Source: Amnibacterium sp. CER49 (lineage in GTDB: Bacteria > Actinomycetota > Actinomycetes > Actinomycetales > Microbacteriaceae). From it: DNA of 64,000 bases. Below, piece by piece: positions 25,011 to 34,648 of this stretch. Both the position numbers and the translations under genes were made by a program. The first letter of the stretch is position 1. Each line of letters starts with the position of its first letter. Location: assembly GCF_029846255.1 (NCBI RefSeq), contig NZ_JARVWQ010000001.1, forward strand, positions 682,001 to 746,000, in the 5' to 3' direction. Under the pieces are notes generated by a model. That model did no database searches and had not been told where the DNA came from. It saw only the letters and a list, made by a program, of their open reading frames with translations.

Positions 25011-25175
25011 GTGACCACCTTGCTGCACCGCGTCGTCGTTCCCCCGGCGGCCGCCGCCGAACCCGCCGCTCCGGCGGTCCCCCGCCGCGCCACACTGACG
25101 GAGCGCGCCCTCCCGGTGGTGCTCGCCGTCTTCACACTGCCGTTCGCCCTGCTCTGGCGGTCGGACCGGGACTGA
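25011..25175 (+). CDS. Tiny membrane protein (54 residues)
   Basis: GTG start with AAGGAG seven bases upstream. The sequence begins MTTLLHRVVVPPAAAAEPAA and ends with a hydrophobic helix ALPVVLAVFTLPFALLWR then SDRD. The helix-plus-short-charged-tail pattern is like the two tiny proteins at 62255-62425 and 62764-62928 (helix, then WTPGEA or WAPGDA tails), though the N-terminal halves differ. The hairpin cluster directly upstream suggests controlled expression. No family recognised. Confidence 0.55.
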   Translation: MTTLLHRVVVPPAAAAEPAAPAVPRRATLTERALPVVLAVFTLPFALLWRSDRD

Positions 25176-25688
25176 GCGAGCCGAATACCCCCGAATCTTC
25201 CGCGCCGATCCGGCCTCCCCACGGTACGTTCGCGCAGCGCCGCAGGTGGGTCCGCCTGCTGCGAGGCGGCTCGGACCGAGGGGCGAGGACGCGCCGGAAT
25301 CACGGTTGGTCGAACCGCGCCCCGGAAGACCCCGCGCTGCCCGTAGTGGTCGCCGTCGGCCTGCTCGCCGTCGCGGTCGAGATGCTGATCGCGAAGCTGC
25401 GGAGGAGTGCAGCAGCGATTGCAAGCGCGCCGAACAATCGGCGACCGGCCGAGCGCTAGGGACGCGCCGCGGAGGGTCCGGGAGAAGGCAAGCACGTCCG
25501 TCTCCCCTGCTGGCGCCGACACCTCGCGACCCTTGATTCGCCCTCCATATCGCTCTGGGGCTAAGTAATCCGTTCAATCCCCTGAACTGGGGCTCGCGGG
25601 TCTCCATCCCGGAGCGCACTCTTGTGATATCGGCGCGACGGCCCCGCACCCGAACGGAACCGCGCGTCGCGACAGTCGGAGCCCCACC
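25176..25688. other. Intergenic region with one doubtful frame
   Basis: About 510 bases. On the plus strand a frame ending at 25459 encodes one hydrophobic helix (DPALPVVVAVGLLAVAVEML) and a basic tail, similar in style to the tiny membrane proteins. It has no credible start codon or ribosome-binding site, so it is not called. The rest shows nothing. Confidence 0.4.
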
Positions 25689-25841
25689 ATGTCGATCGCC
25701 GGCATCCTGCACCAGTTCGTTGCCGCCCACGAGACCAAGGCGCAGCAGCCGAAGGTGATGACGCGCCGCGAGGCGCGCGCGGCGCGACGCGCTGCTGAAG
25801 AGTGCACGTGTCTCGCCTGTCAGCTCGACCGCTTCGCCTGA
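25689..25841 (+). CDS. Tiny basic protein with CxCxxC motif (50 residues)
   Basis: Begins MSIAGILHQFVAAHETKAQQ and continues through a very basic stretch (MTRREARAARRAAEE) to CTCLACQLDRFA. The three cysteines in CTCLAC could bind zinc or form a redox pair. A GGAG sits about 9 bases before the ATG. It converges on the GH16 gene. Length and isolation make it tentative; no family recognised. Confidence 0.45.
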   Translation: MSIAGILHQFVAAHETKAQQPKVMTRREARAARRAAEECTCLACQLDRFA

Positions 25842-25890
25842 CGTCGTCTCGACAGTCGCTCGGGCCACCGCCTCCAGCCCTGACCTTGCT

Positions 25891-27780
25891 TCAGTGCTGG
25901 TAAACCCGCACGTAGTCGACCCCGTAGTTCGCGGGGAACCCAGTGGCCGAGTCGGGAGATCCTGGCCAGCTGCCACCGACGGCGAAGTTGAGGCGCAAGA
26001 AGAACGGTCGCGAGAAGTCCCGCGTGAGCCACGACGTCGTCGAGGTCGTGCGCGTGTACGTGGCGTGGCCGTCGATGTACCAGGTGATGGATCCGGGCTC
26101 CCAGTCGAGCCCGTAGGTGTGCCACCCGGAGGACAGCGAGCCCGAAGGGTAGCTCGTCGTGTGCTCCTGCTGCCCGATGCCGCTCGTGTAGCCCGCGTGG
26201 ATGGTCTGGTGCACGTCGTCCGTGCCGCCGGCGGGCGTGCCCACCGTCTCGAGCACGTCGATCTCGCCGTCGCCGCCGTCCTGCGGCCGCAGCCAGAACG
26301 CCGGCCAGAGCCCCTTCGAGGCGCCGGGTGCCATCGGCAGCTTCGCGCGGATCTCGAAGTAGCCGTAGGTGAAGGCGGCCTTGTTCTTCGTCTCGATCGT
26401 CGCGCCCGAGTAGGAGCGACCGCCGGGGAAGCGCGAGTCGTGCGAACCGCAGGTCACGGGACTCGACTCGTGCTTCGCGACGAGCGACAGCACGCCGCCG
26501 CTCACGACGGCGTTGCTCGCGAGCTCGCACTCGAGCTGCTGGTTGCCGTCGCCGAACGTCGAGTCGTTCAGCACCGACCACTGGTTCGAGGACAGGCTGC
26601 TGCCCGAGAAGTCGTCCGCCCAGCGGAGGTTCCAGCTGCCCGCGGGCAGGTCGTTGCCGGACGCGACGGGCGGCGTGCCGATGGGCGGCGCGGGTTCGGA
26701 GGCGATGACCGGCGCACCCGAGATGCTCGGCGAGGCACCGGATGAGCTGGACGGGATCGCGGAAGCGGACCGGGATCCGCGCCCACGGGTCGGGGTGGCG
26801 AAGGCGGTGAGGAGCGTGCTCGCCGGATGCGGCCCGACCCCGCGCGACGACCGCCCCACCGTGGTAGCGGAGGGAACGGCCCGGTCCGCGCCGGTCGCCG
26901 CGACCGCGTGGCTGCTCGCGGCGCTGACGGCGTCGACGGGTGCGAGCGCCCCGGTGCGGCTGCCCGCGGAGCGGGCGGGAAGGGCGACCGCCAGCACGAC
27001 GACGGCGACGAGCACGATGGCGATGCTGAGCACGATGCTGCCGGTCCAGCTGTTGAGCAGCCAGGCCCCCTGACGCGTCGGCCGGGACGCCCGAGCGGGA
27101 GCGTGCTGCACACGCGGGGCTGCCGCGGGACGGTCGAGCAGCGACGGCGCGGACCGGAGCGACGGCACCCGTCGGACCGCCCGGCGGGAGGTCACCGGCG
27201 GCACGGGCTCGTCGCCGCGTACCCGCGGAGCCATCGGCGCCGTGGCCTCATCCTCGGCCGACGCGCCGGGAGTCGGCTCGGGGCCCTGCTGCGCCGCGAC
27301 CGGAGCGGCGACCGCCGGGGCCTCGGAGCGCGGAGCGGGAGCGGGACGCGCGGGCTGGGGCACCGCCGCGGCGCGCGGCGCGGCCGGCGCGCCCGGCGCG
27401 ACGATCGGCGGGCGGGTGAACGTCCGGAGCGGCTGCGTGATCTCGGCCGCGGTGGGCTCGATCGGCTGAGGCGTCCACGAGACCGCCCGCTGCGGCGCGG
27501 TGGGCGGCTCGACGGCGATACGGCGCGCGGCGGCCCGCAGCGCTGCGGCCTCGGCGAGGAAGGATGCGATCTGGTCGTCGCTGACGTCCGGGGAGGTCGC
27601 GACCATGGTCGCCGCGTCGATGGTGGGGATCGGCCCACTCGGGTGCGGCGGCCGCACCTCCTGCACCGGACCGGTGAGCAGCGTGGCGATCGCCGCGTCG
27701 TGAGCGACGGGCTCGATGCCGCGGTGCCGGCCGTGCGGACGGGGTGCCGGGGTGGACGGTTCGCGCGCGGGCGTGTCCAT
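25891..27780 (-). CDS. Membrane-anchored GH16 endo-beta-glucanase
   Basis: A 629-residue protein. About 235 N-terminal residues are Pro/Ala-rich and apparently cytosolic. They are followed by one transmembrane helix (WTGSIVLSIAIVLVAVVVLA, about 240-262) and a Ser/Pro linker. A GH16 catalytic domain then runs from about residue 380 (WADDFSGSSLSSNQWSV). The catalytic ExDxxE reads GEIDVLETVG; QLECELASNAVVSGGVLSL, FEIRAKLPMAPGASKGLWPA and WYIDGHATYTRT also fit laminarinase/licheninase-type enzymes. Probably cleaves beta-1,3(4)-glucan or the strain's own polysaccharide outside the cell. The TGP-x-P-x-ID wording near residues 46-52 recalls the duplicated membrane family at 43.9 and 57.5 kb. Confidence 0.85.
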   Translation of the reverse strand: MDTPAREPSTPAPRPHGRHRGIEPVAHDAAIATLLTGPVQEVRPPHPSGPIPTIDAATMVATSPDVSDDQIASFLAEAAALRAAARRIAVEPPTAPQRAVSWTPQPIEPTAAEITQPLRTFTRPPIVAPGAPAAPRAAAVPQPARPAPAPRSEAPAVAAPVAAQQGPEPTPGASAEDEATAPMAPRVRGDEPVPPVTSRRAVRRVPSLRSAPSLLDRPAAAPRVQHAPARASRPTRQGAWLLNSWTGSIVLSIAIVLVAVVVLAVALPARSAGSRTGALAPVDAVSAASSHAVAATGADRAVPSATTVGRSSRGVGPHPASTLLTAFATPTRGRGSRSASAIPSSSSGASPSISGAPVIASEPAPPIGTPPVASGNDLPAGSWNLRWADDFSGSSLSSNQWSVLNDSTFGDGNQQLECELASNAVVSGGVLSLVAKHESSPVTCGSHDSRFPGGRSYSGATIETKNKAAFTYGYFEIRAKLPMAPGASKGLWPAFWLRPQDGGDGEIDVLETVGTPAGGTDDVHQTIHAGYTSGIGQQEHTTSYPSGSLSSGWHTYGLDWEPGSITWYIDGHATYTRTTSTTSWLTRDFSRPFFLRLNFAVGGSWPGSPDSATGFPANYGVDYVRVYQH

Positions 27781-28061
27781 AGCAGGGATGCCTTCCGCTG
27801 GTCCGGCGCGGTTTCGGCGCGCCGCCTGATCAGATGCCGCGGGGACGGTAACCAGCGGAGGACACGTTCCCCTTGCAGATCGCGCGGCGTGTTCCGGATG
27901 CCACGCCGTATTCGATTGAAGTTCGACTTGAAGGTGCAGCGACCTGGGGACAACCGGCGACGCCGCCGGCTGCCCCCCATTAGGGTCACGCGCGGGACCG
28001 ACCACCCATCGGTCCCCCGATTCCCCGACGCCGTCGGTCCCCCCGAAGGGATACCCGCCCG

Positions 28062-30410
28062 ATGCCCCGTGCCCGTACGGCCGCCGCCTGGCTCGCCGCC
28101 CTCGCCACGACCGCCGTGCTCGGCGTCGCCCCCGCTGCGCACGCCGCCGCGCCCATCACCTTCGCCGTGATCGGCGACGTCCCCTACGGCGGGACCCAGT
28201 ACGCCGACCTGCCCGGGTTCATCTCCCAGATCAACGCCGACCCGAGCGTGCAGGTCACGACCCACGTCGGCGACATCAGCAGCCCGCTGAACTGCTCGAG
28301 CTCGTACTACGACTCGGTCAAGTCGATGTTCGACGGCTTCGCGATGCCCTTCGTCTACACCCCCGGCGACAACGAATGGGCGGACTGCCACCGCGCCACG
28401 ACCGGCGCCGGCAACCCGCTCGACAAGCTCGCGACCGTCCGCTCCACCTTCTTCCCGACGCCCGGCACCACCATGGGCAAGGCGCCGATGGCGGTCACCG
28501 CGCAGGCGGGCTATCCGGAGAACGTGCGGTACGGCCTCGGCGACGTCACCTTCGCCGCGCTGAACCTCCCCGGCTCCGACAACGACCTCGACACCTGGAC
28601 CGGCCTCGGCTACACCGCCGCCACCTCCGCCCAGCTGTCGGAGGAGTCGGCGCGCACCGCAGCCGACGTGCAGTGGATCGACCAGGCCTTCAGCCAGGCG
28701 AAGGCGAGCGGCAGCCGCGCCGTGGTGATCCAGACGCAGGCCGACATGTTCATCCCGAGCACCACGACGCCGAGCGCGAAGTACAAGCAGGCCTACGGCT
28801 CGATCGTGAAGGAGCTCGCGGCACAGTCGACGGCGTTCGGGGCCCCCGTGTTCCTGATGAACGGCGACACGCACGTGTTCCGCAAGGACACCCCGCTCAC
28901 CTCGTCGTCGTGGCTCAGCTTCTACGGCATCAGCGCGGCCGTGCCGAACCTCACCCGCATCACCGTGCAGAGCGGCACGAGCGAGTACGCCCGCTTCGCC
29001 GAGACGAGCGACGCCGCCGTGCTCGCGGTGACGCGCGTGCCGCGCACGACGACCACGACGAACGCCGCACCGACCGCGAGCTTCACCTCCACCACGAGCG
29101 GTCTCACCGCGAGCGTCGACGGCTCCGCCTCGAGCGACAGCGACGGCACCGTCACCACCTACGCCTGGACCTTCGGCGACGGGCAGGACGGCAGCGGCAG
29201 CACCGCCACCCACACCTACGCGACCGCCGGCACCTACACGGTGACGCTCACGGTCACCGACAACGGTGGGGCGACCAGCTCCGTCTCGCACAGCGTCACG
29301 GTGAGCGGCGGCAGCACGACGCCCCCGACGCCCACCACGCTCGTCCCAGCCGGCTCGACCTGGTCGTACGCCGACCCGGCCTCGACGACCGCCCCCGCCG
29401 GCTGGACCGGCACGTCGTTCGACGACTCGGCCTGGAAGTCCGGCCCCGCGCCGCTCGGCTGGGGCAGCTCGAGCATCAAGACCGCGATCCAGCCCGGAGC
29501 CGCCTCGACGAACCCGCTCACCGCCTACTACCGCCGCACCGTGCAGGTGGCGGACCCGTCGACCCTCGGCACCGTGACCTTCACGACCCGCGCGGACGAC
29601 GGGGTCGTCGTCTACGTGAACGGGGTCGAGGCGCAGCGCGCGAACATGCCCACTGGCACGGTCACGGGCGGTACGTACGCGACGAGCGCGGTCACGACCT
29701 CCACCGCGGTCGCGACGCCCGTGACCTTCACCGTGCCGAGCAGCGCGTTCCAGGCGGGCACGAACGTGATCGCCGCCGAGGTGCACTCCAACTACCACTC
29801 CACCGCGAACACGTCGTTCGACCTCAGCGCGAGCGCGAGCGGTGCGACCTCGACGGGCGGCTCCGGTGGCTCGACCGGCTCGGGCACCCCGCTGCCGAGC
29901 GGCACGGTGCTGCTGCCCGCCGGCTCCACCTGGTCGTTCACGCACCCGAGCGCCGCGCCGGCGTCCGGCTGGTCCTCCCCCGGCTTCGACACCTCCTCGT
30001 GGAGCTCCGGCGCCGCCCCGATCGGCTGGGGCTCGAGCAGCCTGAGGACGACGATCCCGCTGCCGACGGGCACCAACCCACTCGCCACCTACTATGTGCG
30101 CACGGTGGCCATCCCGACCGGTGGCATCCCCACGAGCGGACTCACGCTGAAGACCCGCGCGGACGATGGGATCATCGTGTTCGTGAACGGCACCGAGGTG
30201 GGCCGCTCCAACTTGCCATCAGGCACGATCGGCGCTGGCACCTACGCGGCCTCGTCGAGGAGCACCTCGACCGCGGTCGCGAGCCCGGTGACGTTCTCCG
30301 CGCCGCCGTCACTGCTTCGGGACGGCACGAACACGATCGCCATACAGGTTCAGACGAATTACCATGCCGCACCCGACTCGAGTTTCGACCTAAGCGCGGT
30401 GGCCCGATGA
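28062..30410 (+). CDS. Secreted metallophosphoesterase with PKD and twin C-terminal domains
   Basis: A 782-residue exported protein with a signal peptide ending near AAHAAAP (about residue 30). The calcineurin-like domain (30-320) shows metal-site motifs FAVIGDVPYGG, THVGDIS, YTPGDNEWADCH and FLMNGDTHVFRKD. A PKD domain follows (about 337-417; TYAWTFGDGQDGSGS). Two tandem beta-sandwich domains of about 160 residues each then occur. They begin PAGSTWSYADPAS and PAGSTWSFTHPSA, and both contain a TRADDG core and NYH near the end. Codon use loosens in the last 80 codons, near the low-G+C boundary. Substrate unknown. Confidence 0.85.
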   Translation: MPRARTAAAWLAALATTAVLGVAPAAHAAAPITFAVIGDVPYGGTQYADLPGFISQINADPSVQVTTHVGDISSPLNCSSSYYDSVKSMFDGFAMPFVYTPGDNEWADCHRATTGAGNPLDKLATVRSTFFPTPGTTMGKAPMAVTAQAGYPENVRYGLGDVTFAALNLPGSDNDLDTWTGLGYTAATSAQLSEESARTAADVQWIDQAFSQAKASGSRAVVIQTQADMFIPSTTTPSAKYKQAYGSIVKELAAQSTAFGAPVFLMNGDTHVFRKDTPLTSSSWLSFYGISAAVPNLTRITVQSGTSEYARFAETSDAAVLAVTRVPRTTTTTNAAPTASFTSTTSGLTASVDGSASSDSDGTVTTYAWTFGDGQDGSGSTATHTYATAGTYTVTLTVTDNGGATSSVSHSVTVSGGSTTPPTPTTLVPAGSTWSYADPASTTAPAGWTGTSFDDSAWKSGPAPLGWGSSSIKTAIQPGAASTNPLTAYYRRTVQVADPSTLGTVTFTTRADDGVVVYVNGVEAQRANMPTGTVTGGTYATSAVTTSTAVATPVTFTVPSSAFQAGTNVIAAEVHSNYHSTANTSFDLSASASGATSTGGSGGSTGSGTPLPSGTVLLPAGSTWSFTHPSAAPASGWSSPGFDTSSWSSGAAPIGWGSSSLRTTIPLPTGTNPLATYYVRTVAIPTGGIPTSGLTLKTRADDGIIVFVNGTEVGRSNLPSGTIGAGTYAASSRSTSTAVASPVTFSAPPSLLRDGTNTIAIQVQTNYHAAPDSSFDLSAVAR

Positions 30411-31036
30411 AACATAGGAGGTCGCGAGAGGCTGAACTCCTCTCTTCCGCAGCCGCGACAATCCCCCTTTCGTGAGCGCATGCGGCCGAAAGTACCGACA
30501 TATACCGCTTTCAATCGCAGACACCAGCATTACTTCGAGTTGGCTCCGGGAGCCGCCTTCGCGAATTTCCACAACGGCCGAAGCATGAAGCATTGAAGGG
30601 CCGCCTCGAAGGTTGTGGCACGACGAGTTACGGCTTATGCGCATCCGCTCATCTCATAGGGCGGGACAAGCTTTCATGCCGGACTCTCGCGACCACTCAG
30701 CGCCGGAAGAGGATTTACGAAAGGACAACGCACCGCTCACGGGCGTCCCCACGGACCCACGGATCAACGCTGCCGGCACTCTTCCGCTACTGCCCAAACA
30801 CCGTCATCGGCCGAGGCGACCTAACGCCGCTACCTAGCACCGGCGAAGATTGGGCTCATCCGCAGCCCTCGACCCCGGCTGACACTCTAGGCAGCGGCAC
30901 CGCAACCTACTCACCACCGAAGGCTCAGCATCTGCTGGCAGCCCGCCAATGAAACGAGTGATGTCCCTCAACCGATCAGCCTCAAGAGGCACTACCCTGA
31001 TCGTAGTATCGACCAGACGGAGGGATTAAGCATACT
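30411..31036. other. Gene-free junction at the edge of the low-G+C island
   Basis: About 630 bases with no supported gene. G+C falls abruptly relative to the left flank. It contains a small GAGAGG/CCTCTC hairpin (30426-30444) that may terminate the phosphoesterase message. A TAGTAT box at 31003-31008 and a GGAGGG ribosome-binding site follow just before the BY-kinase start. No integrase, tRNA or terminal repeat is seen. An open frame at 30613-30837 lacks coding character. Confidence 0.45.
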
Positions 31037-32377
31037 TTGGAAATTCGCGACTATATCGTCATCTGGAGGCGGTATTGGCAAACCATCTTGGCGACGGTCC
31101 TAGCAGGCATAGCAGTATCCGCGACTGTCGCTCTCGTTCAGCCATCAACATATCAGGCGACAGCGAGCGCCTACGTGGCAACACCGTCCAGCTCGTCGAT
31201 CGCCGAACTGAGCCAAGGAGCGTCATTCACCCAGCAAGCCGTCAAGAGCTATGCTCAAGTGGCGACGTCCTCTTTTGTGCTTTCTCCCGTGATCAAGCGG
31301 CTTCACCTGCAGCTCTCAACATCCCAGTTAGCCGCGGAAATCACAGCCACAGCACCCGTAGACACGGTAATAATCGACATAACTGTCGCAGACCGATCCG
31401 CCACGCGTGCGGCTGCAGTGGCGAACGCTGTCACAGAACAGCTCAGTAACAGCATCAATAGTTTGACCAGCGTAGCAGCCACACCAGTTAAGATCACGAG
31501 AATTCAGCCGGCCGTGCCACCGGTATCAAGATCGAATTTACCCCTCGCACTATTGATGACTCTTGGTGCGCTCGCTGGCCTCATTGTGGGCTACGGCCTT
31601 AGCGTCCTTAGAGAATCATTAGACACACGCGTTCACTCCCGCGCCGACCTCGAGGAGGTAACCGACACCCCCATTGTCGGCGAACTCCTGCTCACAAAGC
31701 GGGACCAGCCAGCACGTCTGGTTATGCGCGACGACGAACTAGGGGCCGCCGCCGAGGCATACCGAGCTCTGCGCGCCAACCTGAACTACGTCAGTATCGA
31801 CAAGAGAGTCCGGACAACCTTAATCACGTCTTCGATAGCCGGGGAAGGAAAGTCAACCACGGCCGCGAACTTAGCTATAGCGCTCACTCAGGCAGAGACA
31901 CGGGTGCTATTGATCGACGCAGACCTAAGACGGCCAGCGATTGCCGACTACTTCGCGCTCGAGGGCGAGCTTGGATTGACGGATGTGCTCGTCGGCCAGG
32001 TACAGCGTGAGCACGCAATTCAACGCTCCGCATACCTCAACCTGGATATCCTAACGTCAGGGCAAACGCCACCAAATCCCGGCGAACTTCTCGGTTCGCG
32101 GGCTCTTCATAAGCTGCTCGAAGAACTCAGGCCCGAGTATGACCAAATACTCATTGACTCTCCGCCGCTTCTGCCGGTCGCAGATGCTGCAGTCCTTGCC
32201 GGACAAGTGGACGGCGTTATTATCGTCGCTGCAGCAGATAGGACCACCCGAACACAGTTAGATCTGTCGCTAACGACATTGGCAACAACAGACAGCGCCC
32301 TCCTCGGCATTGCCCTGAACATGGTACCGCCCGGCAGAGCGACAGCAGGAGTTTACGGGTACGCCCACAACCGTTGA
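31037..32377 (+). CDS. Wzz/BY-kinase chain-length and tyrosine kinase protein
   Basis: A 446-residue polysaccharide co-polymerase fused to a bacterial tyrosine kinase. Two transmembrane helices (about 13-33 and 171-193) flank the Wzz domain (TYQATASAYVATPSSSSIAE). The kinase domain has Walker A in SSIAGEGKSTTAANLA (about 266), Walker A' LLIDADLRRP (about 290) and Walker B ILIDSPPLLP. The C-terminal tyrosine cluster is minimal, GVYGYAHNR, with only two Tyr. The start is TTG at 31037 with GGAGGGA upstream. It is divergent in direction from, and convergent at its 3' end with, the polymerase gene. Second BY-kinase of the window; see 48480-49928. Confidence 0.9.
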   Translation: MEIRDYIVIWRRYWQTILATVLAGIAVSATVALVQPSTYQATASAYVATPSSSSIAELSQGASFTQQAVKSYAQVATSSFVLSPVIKRLHLQLSTSQLAAEITATAPVDTVIIDITVADRSATRAAAVANAVTEQLSNSINSLTSVAATPVKITRIQPAVPPVSRSNLPLALLMTLGALAGLIVGYGLSVLRESLDTRVHSRADLEEVTDTPIVGELLLTKRDQPARLVMRDDELGAAAEAYRALRANLNYVSIDKRVRTTLITSSIAGEGKSTTAANLAIALTQAETRVLLIDADLRRPAIADYFALEGELGLTDVLVGQVQREHAIQRSAYLNLDILTSGQTPPNPGELLGSRALHKLLEELRPEYDQILIDSPPLLPVADAAVLAGQVDGVIIVAAADRTTRTQLDLSLTTLATTDSALLGIALNMVPPGRATAGVYGYAHNR

Positions 32378-32414
32378 GGCAACATGAACTGACCCAGATT
32401 TAGAGGACAATCGT

Positions 32415-32429
32415 GCCCCTGCTCGGGGC
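32415..32429. terminator. Small hairpin between convergent genes
   Basis: GCCCC (32415-32419) pairs with GGGGC (32425-32429) in the 61 bases separating the BY-kinase and polymerase stop codons. Weak but well placed as a shared terminator. Confidence 0.4.
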
Positions 32430-32438
32430 TGAGTGTAC

Positions 32439-33746
32439 CTAGACGCGAGCGACCATCGTGCTTCCTGTTGAGATGCGTTGAGAGCACAGAAGACCACATA
32501 CCGCACCCAGTATCGCGGTCAGACTCACCCATGAAAACTCGGAAACAGAGAAGCCCTCGGCGGCGAACAATACAAGGACCGCGAAGAGTGCCAATCGCGG
32601 CTCAGCGCCATAGAATCGACGCAAAGTAGCCCTGCGTGCTATCGACACCGCAACTATGATCACGAGGCCTAACCCGATCAGGCCGTACTGAAGGGCGACA
32701 ATCAAGTACGTGTTGTCCACGCTGTGCGCAAGGTCGAGCACACCGTAAACAGAATCAACAAGCAAAAGCCCTGGTGGCAGCGCTCCGGGGCCTAAACCGA
32801 AAGGATTGGCGGAGACGACCTGACTCCCCACTTGAATCAGCGCGATACGATACTGAGAACTCGCCTCTGATTCGTTGGCGCCTCCAACATAAACACTTGG
32901 GAGGGAGGAGAAGTAGATGCTGACTGCGACGGCAAGTCCGCCAAGCGCAAGCGAGATAGCGCTTCGTGGAACATTCTTCGGCACGAAACGAAACGCGGTC
33001 GCGGCCGCAATCGCTATCACCGATGCAGCAAGCGGGCCGCGACTGTCAGATAGGAGGAGGCCCAATATACCGGCTGCGCCGACGAGTATCCGAACTTTCG
33101 TCGTAGTGCGATCGAGCAGCCACATTAAGGTGATAGCCGCCACGCTTACGCCAAAAACAATCGGATGCGGGAAAAAGGCCTGAGCTCGCACGACCCCATC
33201 CCGGTAACCTGGATGAAATATTCCCTGCCCCGCGGGCAGAAGGTAAGTGCCTCTCCCTCGTTCCATCAGGCCAAGGGAAACGGCAAGGACGACAATTAGG
33301 GTCCAGGCGCCTCTCCACCGCGCGAAGTCAAACACATCTAGGTCGGCGGCCAGTTTATAAACGAGTGCACATGACACGAGTTCCACGAGAACCGTGAGTA
33401 CGTCAGTAATCGATCCCTGCCGGGCTCCGTGCGCGGTGAGCGAAACGATCACCACGAGCACAAGGCACATGACGAGAAGACCAATCGGCATTCGCACGTT
33501 CGGGCCACGCGCCGCAAACCGTCGCTCAACAGTAGTTTCGCGCGACTCAAGCGCCACCCGACCCGCTAAACGTACGACGGCGGCCACGATCACTGCAAAC
33601 TCTGGCGGAACAGTCAAGGACGCGACCTCAGCATACAGCGGCGGAGGAACGGCCGCGGCTAATGGCGCGAGTACGCTCACGACGGAACGAAGTGGCAACA
33701 AAATCGCAGCGATGGCGGCGAGTACGAGCAGACCGATCGCAAGCAA
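32439..33746 (-). CDS. wzy: Wzy-type polysaccharide polymerase / O-antigen ligase family
   Basis: A 435-residue polytopic protein with about 11 transmembrane helices. The family's central loop is visible: GLLLSDSRGPLAASVIAIAA (the SRG motif), then the large extracellular loop with SEASSQYRIALIQVGSQVV, NPFGLGPGALPPG and AHSVDNTYLIVALQYGLIG. It polymerises lipid-linked repeat units at the outer face of the membrane. The TTG start lies two bases after the stop of the upstream GT2 gene, so it depends on translational coupling. Last gene of the eight-gene minus-strand unit. Confidence 0.85.
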   Translation of the reverse strand: MLAIGLLVLAAIAAILLPLRSVVSVLAPLAAAVPPPLYAEVASLTVPPEFAVIVAAVVRLAGRVALESRETTVERRFAARGPNVRMPIGLLVMCLVLVVIVSLTAHGARQGSITDVLTVLVELVSCALVYKLAADLDVFDFARWRGAWTLIVVLAVSLGLMERGRGTYLLPAGQGIFHPGYRDGVVRAQAFFPHPIVFGVSVAAITLMWLLDRTTTKVRILVGAAGILGLLLSDSRGPLAASVIAIAAATAFRFVPKNVPRSAISLALGGLAVAVSIYFSSLPSVYVGGANESEASSQYRIALIQVGSQVVSANPFGLGPGALPPGLLLVDSVYGVLDLAHSVDNTYLIVALQYGLIGLGLVIIVAVSIARRATLRRFYGAEPRLALFAVLVLFAAEGFSVSEFSWVSLTAILGAVCGLLCSQRISTGSTMVARV

Positions 33747-33748
33747 AT

Positions 33749-34648
33749 CTACTTGGAGCTTTCAGGCGAAGAGCCGCTACTCAGAGTCGTCACGCTCATG
33801 TTCTCCCGAATACGAGGCAGCTGGAACTTCAGCAGCATACGCCGACCCAGAAGGTCGAAAATAACCATCCTTGCGACGTTTTGCGCTGTTGCACCCACCC
33901 TACGAGTTCGAAAGGCGGCCGCGACAGCTGACCGGGCAAAATGGGCATACGCCGGGGGATCCTGCCTAAATGCGTCTCTCCGCAAGCTCACCAGCCTTAT
34001 TATTGCTTCGTCGTACGCGCCCGGCTCTCGCGATATGCTGTCAATTGGCTCTCTGGCATGCACCAGGTACTCTCGAACGGGCACAAATCTGGTGAAGCGC
34101 GAGACGCGCAACCACAATTCCCAATCTTGCAGTCGCGGAAGCGACTCATCAAAGGGATTAGCCGCTAGAAAATCGCGGGAAGCGAGAACGGTCTGCGTGC
34201 TAATGAAATTTCCCCGAGTTAGCGGCAAGTCATCAAAGACTGCAGGTGCCTCTAGCACCGCACCAGTGCGTAGCACCTTTCTAACACCACAATAGCTAAT
34301 CGCTCGAGCTTCGTCGCTGCTCGCGAGCGCCGCAACTTGCTTCTCTAGTTTCTCGCGAGTCCAAAGATCATCCGAGTCCTGAAAGGCGACGAGCGTTCCC
34401 GAGGCCCTTCGAACGCCCTCGTTCCGCGCAGCGTTGGCGCCCCGCCCCTCCTCGAACCTGAACACTCGCACGGGCACAGCACCGGAGTATCCGTCGAGCG
34501 ACGTTGCAATCGGCTTCACAGACCCATCATCGACCACGATGATCTCGACAGGCGAGAGCGTCTGCTCGCAAAGGTTCTGCAGGCACTCAAGTATCATGTC
34601 ATTGCGATCCTTGCAGGGGACGACAACTGAAATTCTTGGCACTAGCAT
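33749..34648 (-). CDS. Family-2 glycosyltransferase
   Basis: A 299-residue cytosolic GT-A enzyme. It starts MLVPRISVVVPCKDRNDMIL; the nucleotide-binding VVDDGSVKP and the acidic metal site in FQDSDDLW are standard. The acceptor half carries LPRLQDWELWLRVSRFTRF. It adds one sugar of the repeat unit to the lipid carrier; donor unknown. The ATG overlaps the preceding gene's stop by seven bases, and the next gene (polymerase) starts two bases after its stop. Confidence 0.87.
   Translation of the reverse strand: MLVPRISVVVPCKDRNDMILECLQNLCEQTLSPVEIIVVDDGSVKPIATSLDGYSGAVPVRVFRFEEGRGANAARNEGVRRASGTLVAFQDSDDLWTREKLEKQVAALASSDEARAISYCGVRKVLRTGAVLEAPAVFDDLPLTRGNFISTQTVLASRDFLAANPFDESLPRLQDWELWLRVSRFTRFVPVREYLVHAREPIDSISREPGAYDEAIIRLVSLRRDAFRQDPPAYAHFARSAVAAAFRTRRVGATAQNVARMVIFDLLGRRMLLKFQLPRIRENMSVTTLSSGSSPESSK

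Noticed and set aside
25200-25459. Possible small membrane ORF with a hydrophobic helix
   Set aside because: No in-frame start codon with a ribosome-binding site before the helix.
23760-28000. Recurring GACAAC about 26 bases before TATGGT/TAGGGT upstream of the M4 and metallophosphoesterase genes
   Set aside because: Spacing is too long for a known sigma-factor promoter and only two instances were seen.
30613-30837. 74-codon ORF at the island's left edge
   Set aside because: No ribosome-binding site, no domain, and composition unlike neighbouring genes.
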